Positions 63,660 through 64,000 of a stretch of DNA of 64,000 nucleotides are shown here, one piece after another. The position numbers and the translations under genes were made by a program. The stretch is from an uncultured Methylococcaceae bacterium. GTDB taxonomy: Bacteria; Pseudomonadota; Gammaproteobacteria; Methylococcales; Methylomonadaceae. Numbering within the stretch: the stretch's first letter is position 1; each line of letters starts with the position of its first letter. The stretch spans positions 1-64,000 of the forward strand of contig CAJADF010000049.1 of NCBI GenBank assembly GCA_903938485.1, written 5' to 3'. Under the pieces are notes generated by a model that was not told the origin of the DNA, made no database searches, and saw nothing but the letters and a program-made list of their open reading frames with translations.

Positions 63660-64000
63660 ATGTTGGAATTTAATATTAATAAAGTATCGGAATTGATTAA
63701 CAAACTAACTTCAATAATACCGACTGACAATCTGCTAGAAGCCGTTATTTTCGGTTCCTCTGCGATTACTTTATACGATATAAACTTAGAGCGAAGAATT
63801 AATGATCTAGATATTTTTGTTTCAGATACAGATTATGAAAAATTAAAACAACTTACTCCTATTGAAGAATTAAAGAAAATAAGCAAGAACATAGAAAACA
63901 AAACACTAACACTTAAAATAAATGGAGTTCAACACATAGAAATCTTAAAAGCTTTTCCAGGTGTTAACCATAAAGAAGTTTTATCAAAAGCTTCACTTAA
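63660..64000 (+). CDS. Nucleotidyltransferase-fold protein, cut by the window edge
   Basis: An open frame from ATG 63660 continues past the right edge; 113 codons are visible. It begins MLEFNINKVSELINKL and contains VIFGSSAITLYDI then RRINDLDIFVS: a Gly-Ser pair followed by an Asp-x-Asp, the metal-binding pattern of the nucleotidyltransferase superfamily. Close relatives include AbiEii/MNT-type proteins of toxin-antitoxin and phage-defence systems, and also housekeeping enzymes. The ribosome site is weak. Without the rest of the gene and its partners the function stays open. Confidence 0.7.
   Translation, partial: MLEFNINKVSELINKLTSIIPTDNLLEAVIFGSSAITLYDINLERRINDLDIFVSDTDYEKLKQLTPIEELKKISKNIENKTLTLKINGVQHIEILKAFPGVNHKEVLSKASL

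Overview
The window looks like chromosome from a low-GC gammaproteobacterium. It is probably a methylotroph or methanotroph of the Methylococcales type. The reasons are a complete Entner-Doudoroff operon (zwf-edd-eda), a formaldehyde-activating-enzyme homologue, an LPS transport/rpoN operon in gammaproteobacterial order, and AT-rich, Shine-Dalgarno-poor intergenic regions. The taxonomic placement is inference; no rRNA or tRNA gene was seen.

Layout. (1) 1-10045: a type I-C CRISPR-Cas locus on the minus strand, in the order promoter, cas3, cas5c, cas8c (with an internal cas11c start), cas7, a 71-aa unknown gene, a ribbon-helix-helix/MazF-type toxin-antitoxin pair, cas4, cas1, cas2, leader, array. 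Twelve identical 32-bp repeats are visible and the array runs off the left edge. (2) 10301-16717: a DUF3820 gene, a periplasmic peroxiredoxin, zwf-edd-eda, and moaA facing them across strong hairpins. (3) 16986-24587: kdsD-kdsC-lptC-lptA-lptB-rpoN-hpf-rapZ (KDO/LPS export, sigma-54, ribosome hibernation), then dbpA converging. (4) 25082-33462: a probable single operon of ECF sigma factor, anti-sigma factor, subtilase, and a three-gene RND efflux pump. (5) 33651-43612: an outer-membrane barrel, a Wza-like exporter, a Wzc-like tyrosine kinase and a membrane-anchored unknown, followed by two large RTX calcium-binding proteins, each ending in a strong terminator. (6) 43835-55495: rhlE, a phosphatase, a wecA-like transferase, lexA with a 44-aa downstream ORF, a DUF2156 protein, a lipoprotein hydrolase, a secreted unknown, a Fae-like protein lacking the usual active-site histidine, an acyltransferase, a desaturase, a GNAT enzyme and a 53-aa membrane protein. 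(7) 55496-64000: a long gene-poor stretch with a C12 tract and a 99-bp imperfect inverted repeat, then small secreted proteins (including a paralogous 130-aa pair), a Bcp peroxiredoxin, an SDR, an HTTM protein, a cytochrome b561, a Tim44-like protein, and a nucleotidyltransferase-fold gene cut by the right edge.

The observations most worth following are: the toxin-antitoxin plus 71-aa gene embedded in the cas operon; the ECF/anti-sigma/subtilase set, in which the anti-sigma factor's periplasmic end resembles a protease propeptide and the protease has Asp where the oxyanion-hole Asn is expected; the lexA-linked 44-aa gene; the Fae homologue without its histidine; and the unusual number of G/C homopolymer tracts of seven or more in an AT-rich sequence.
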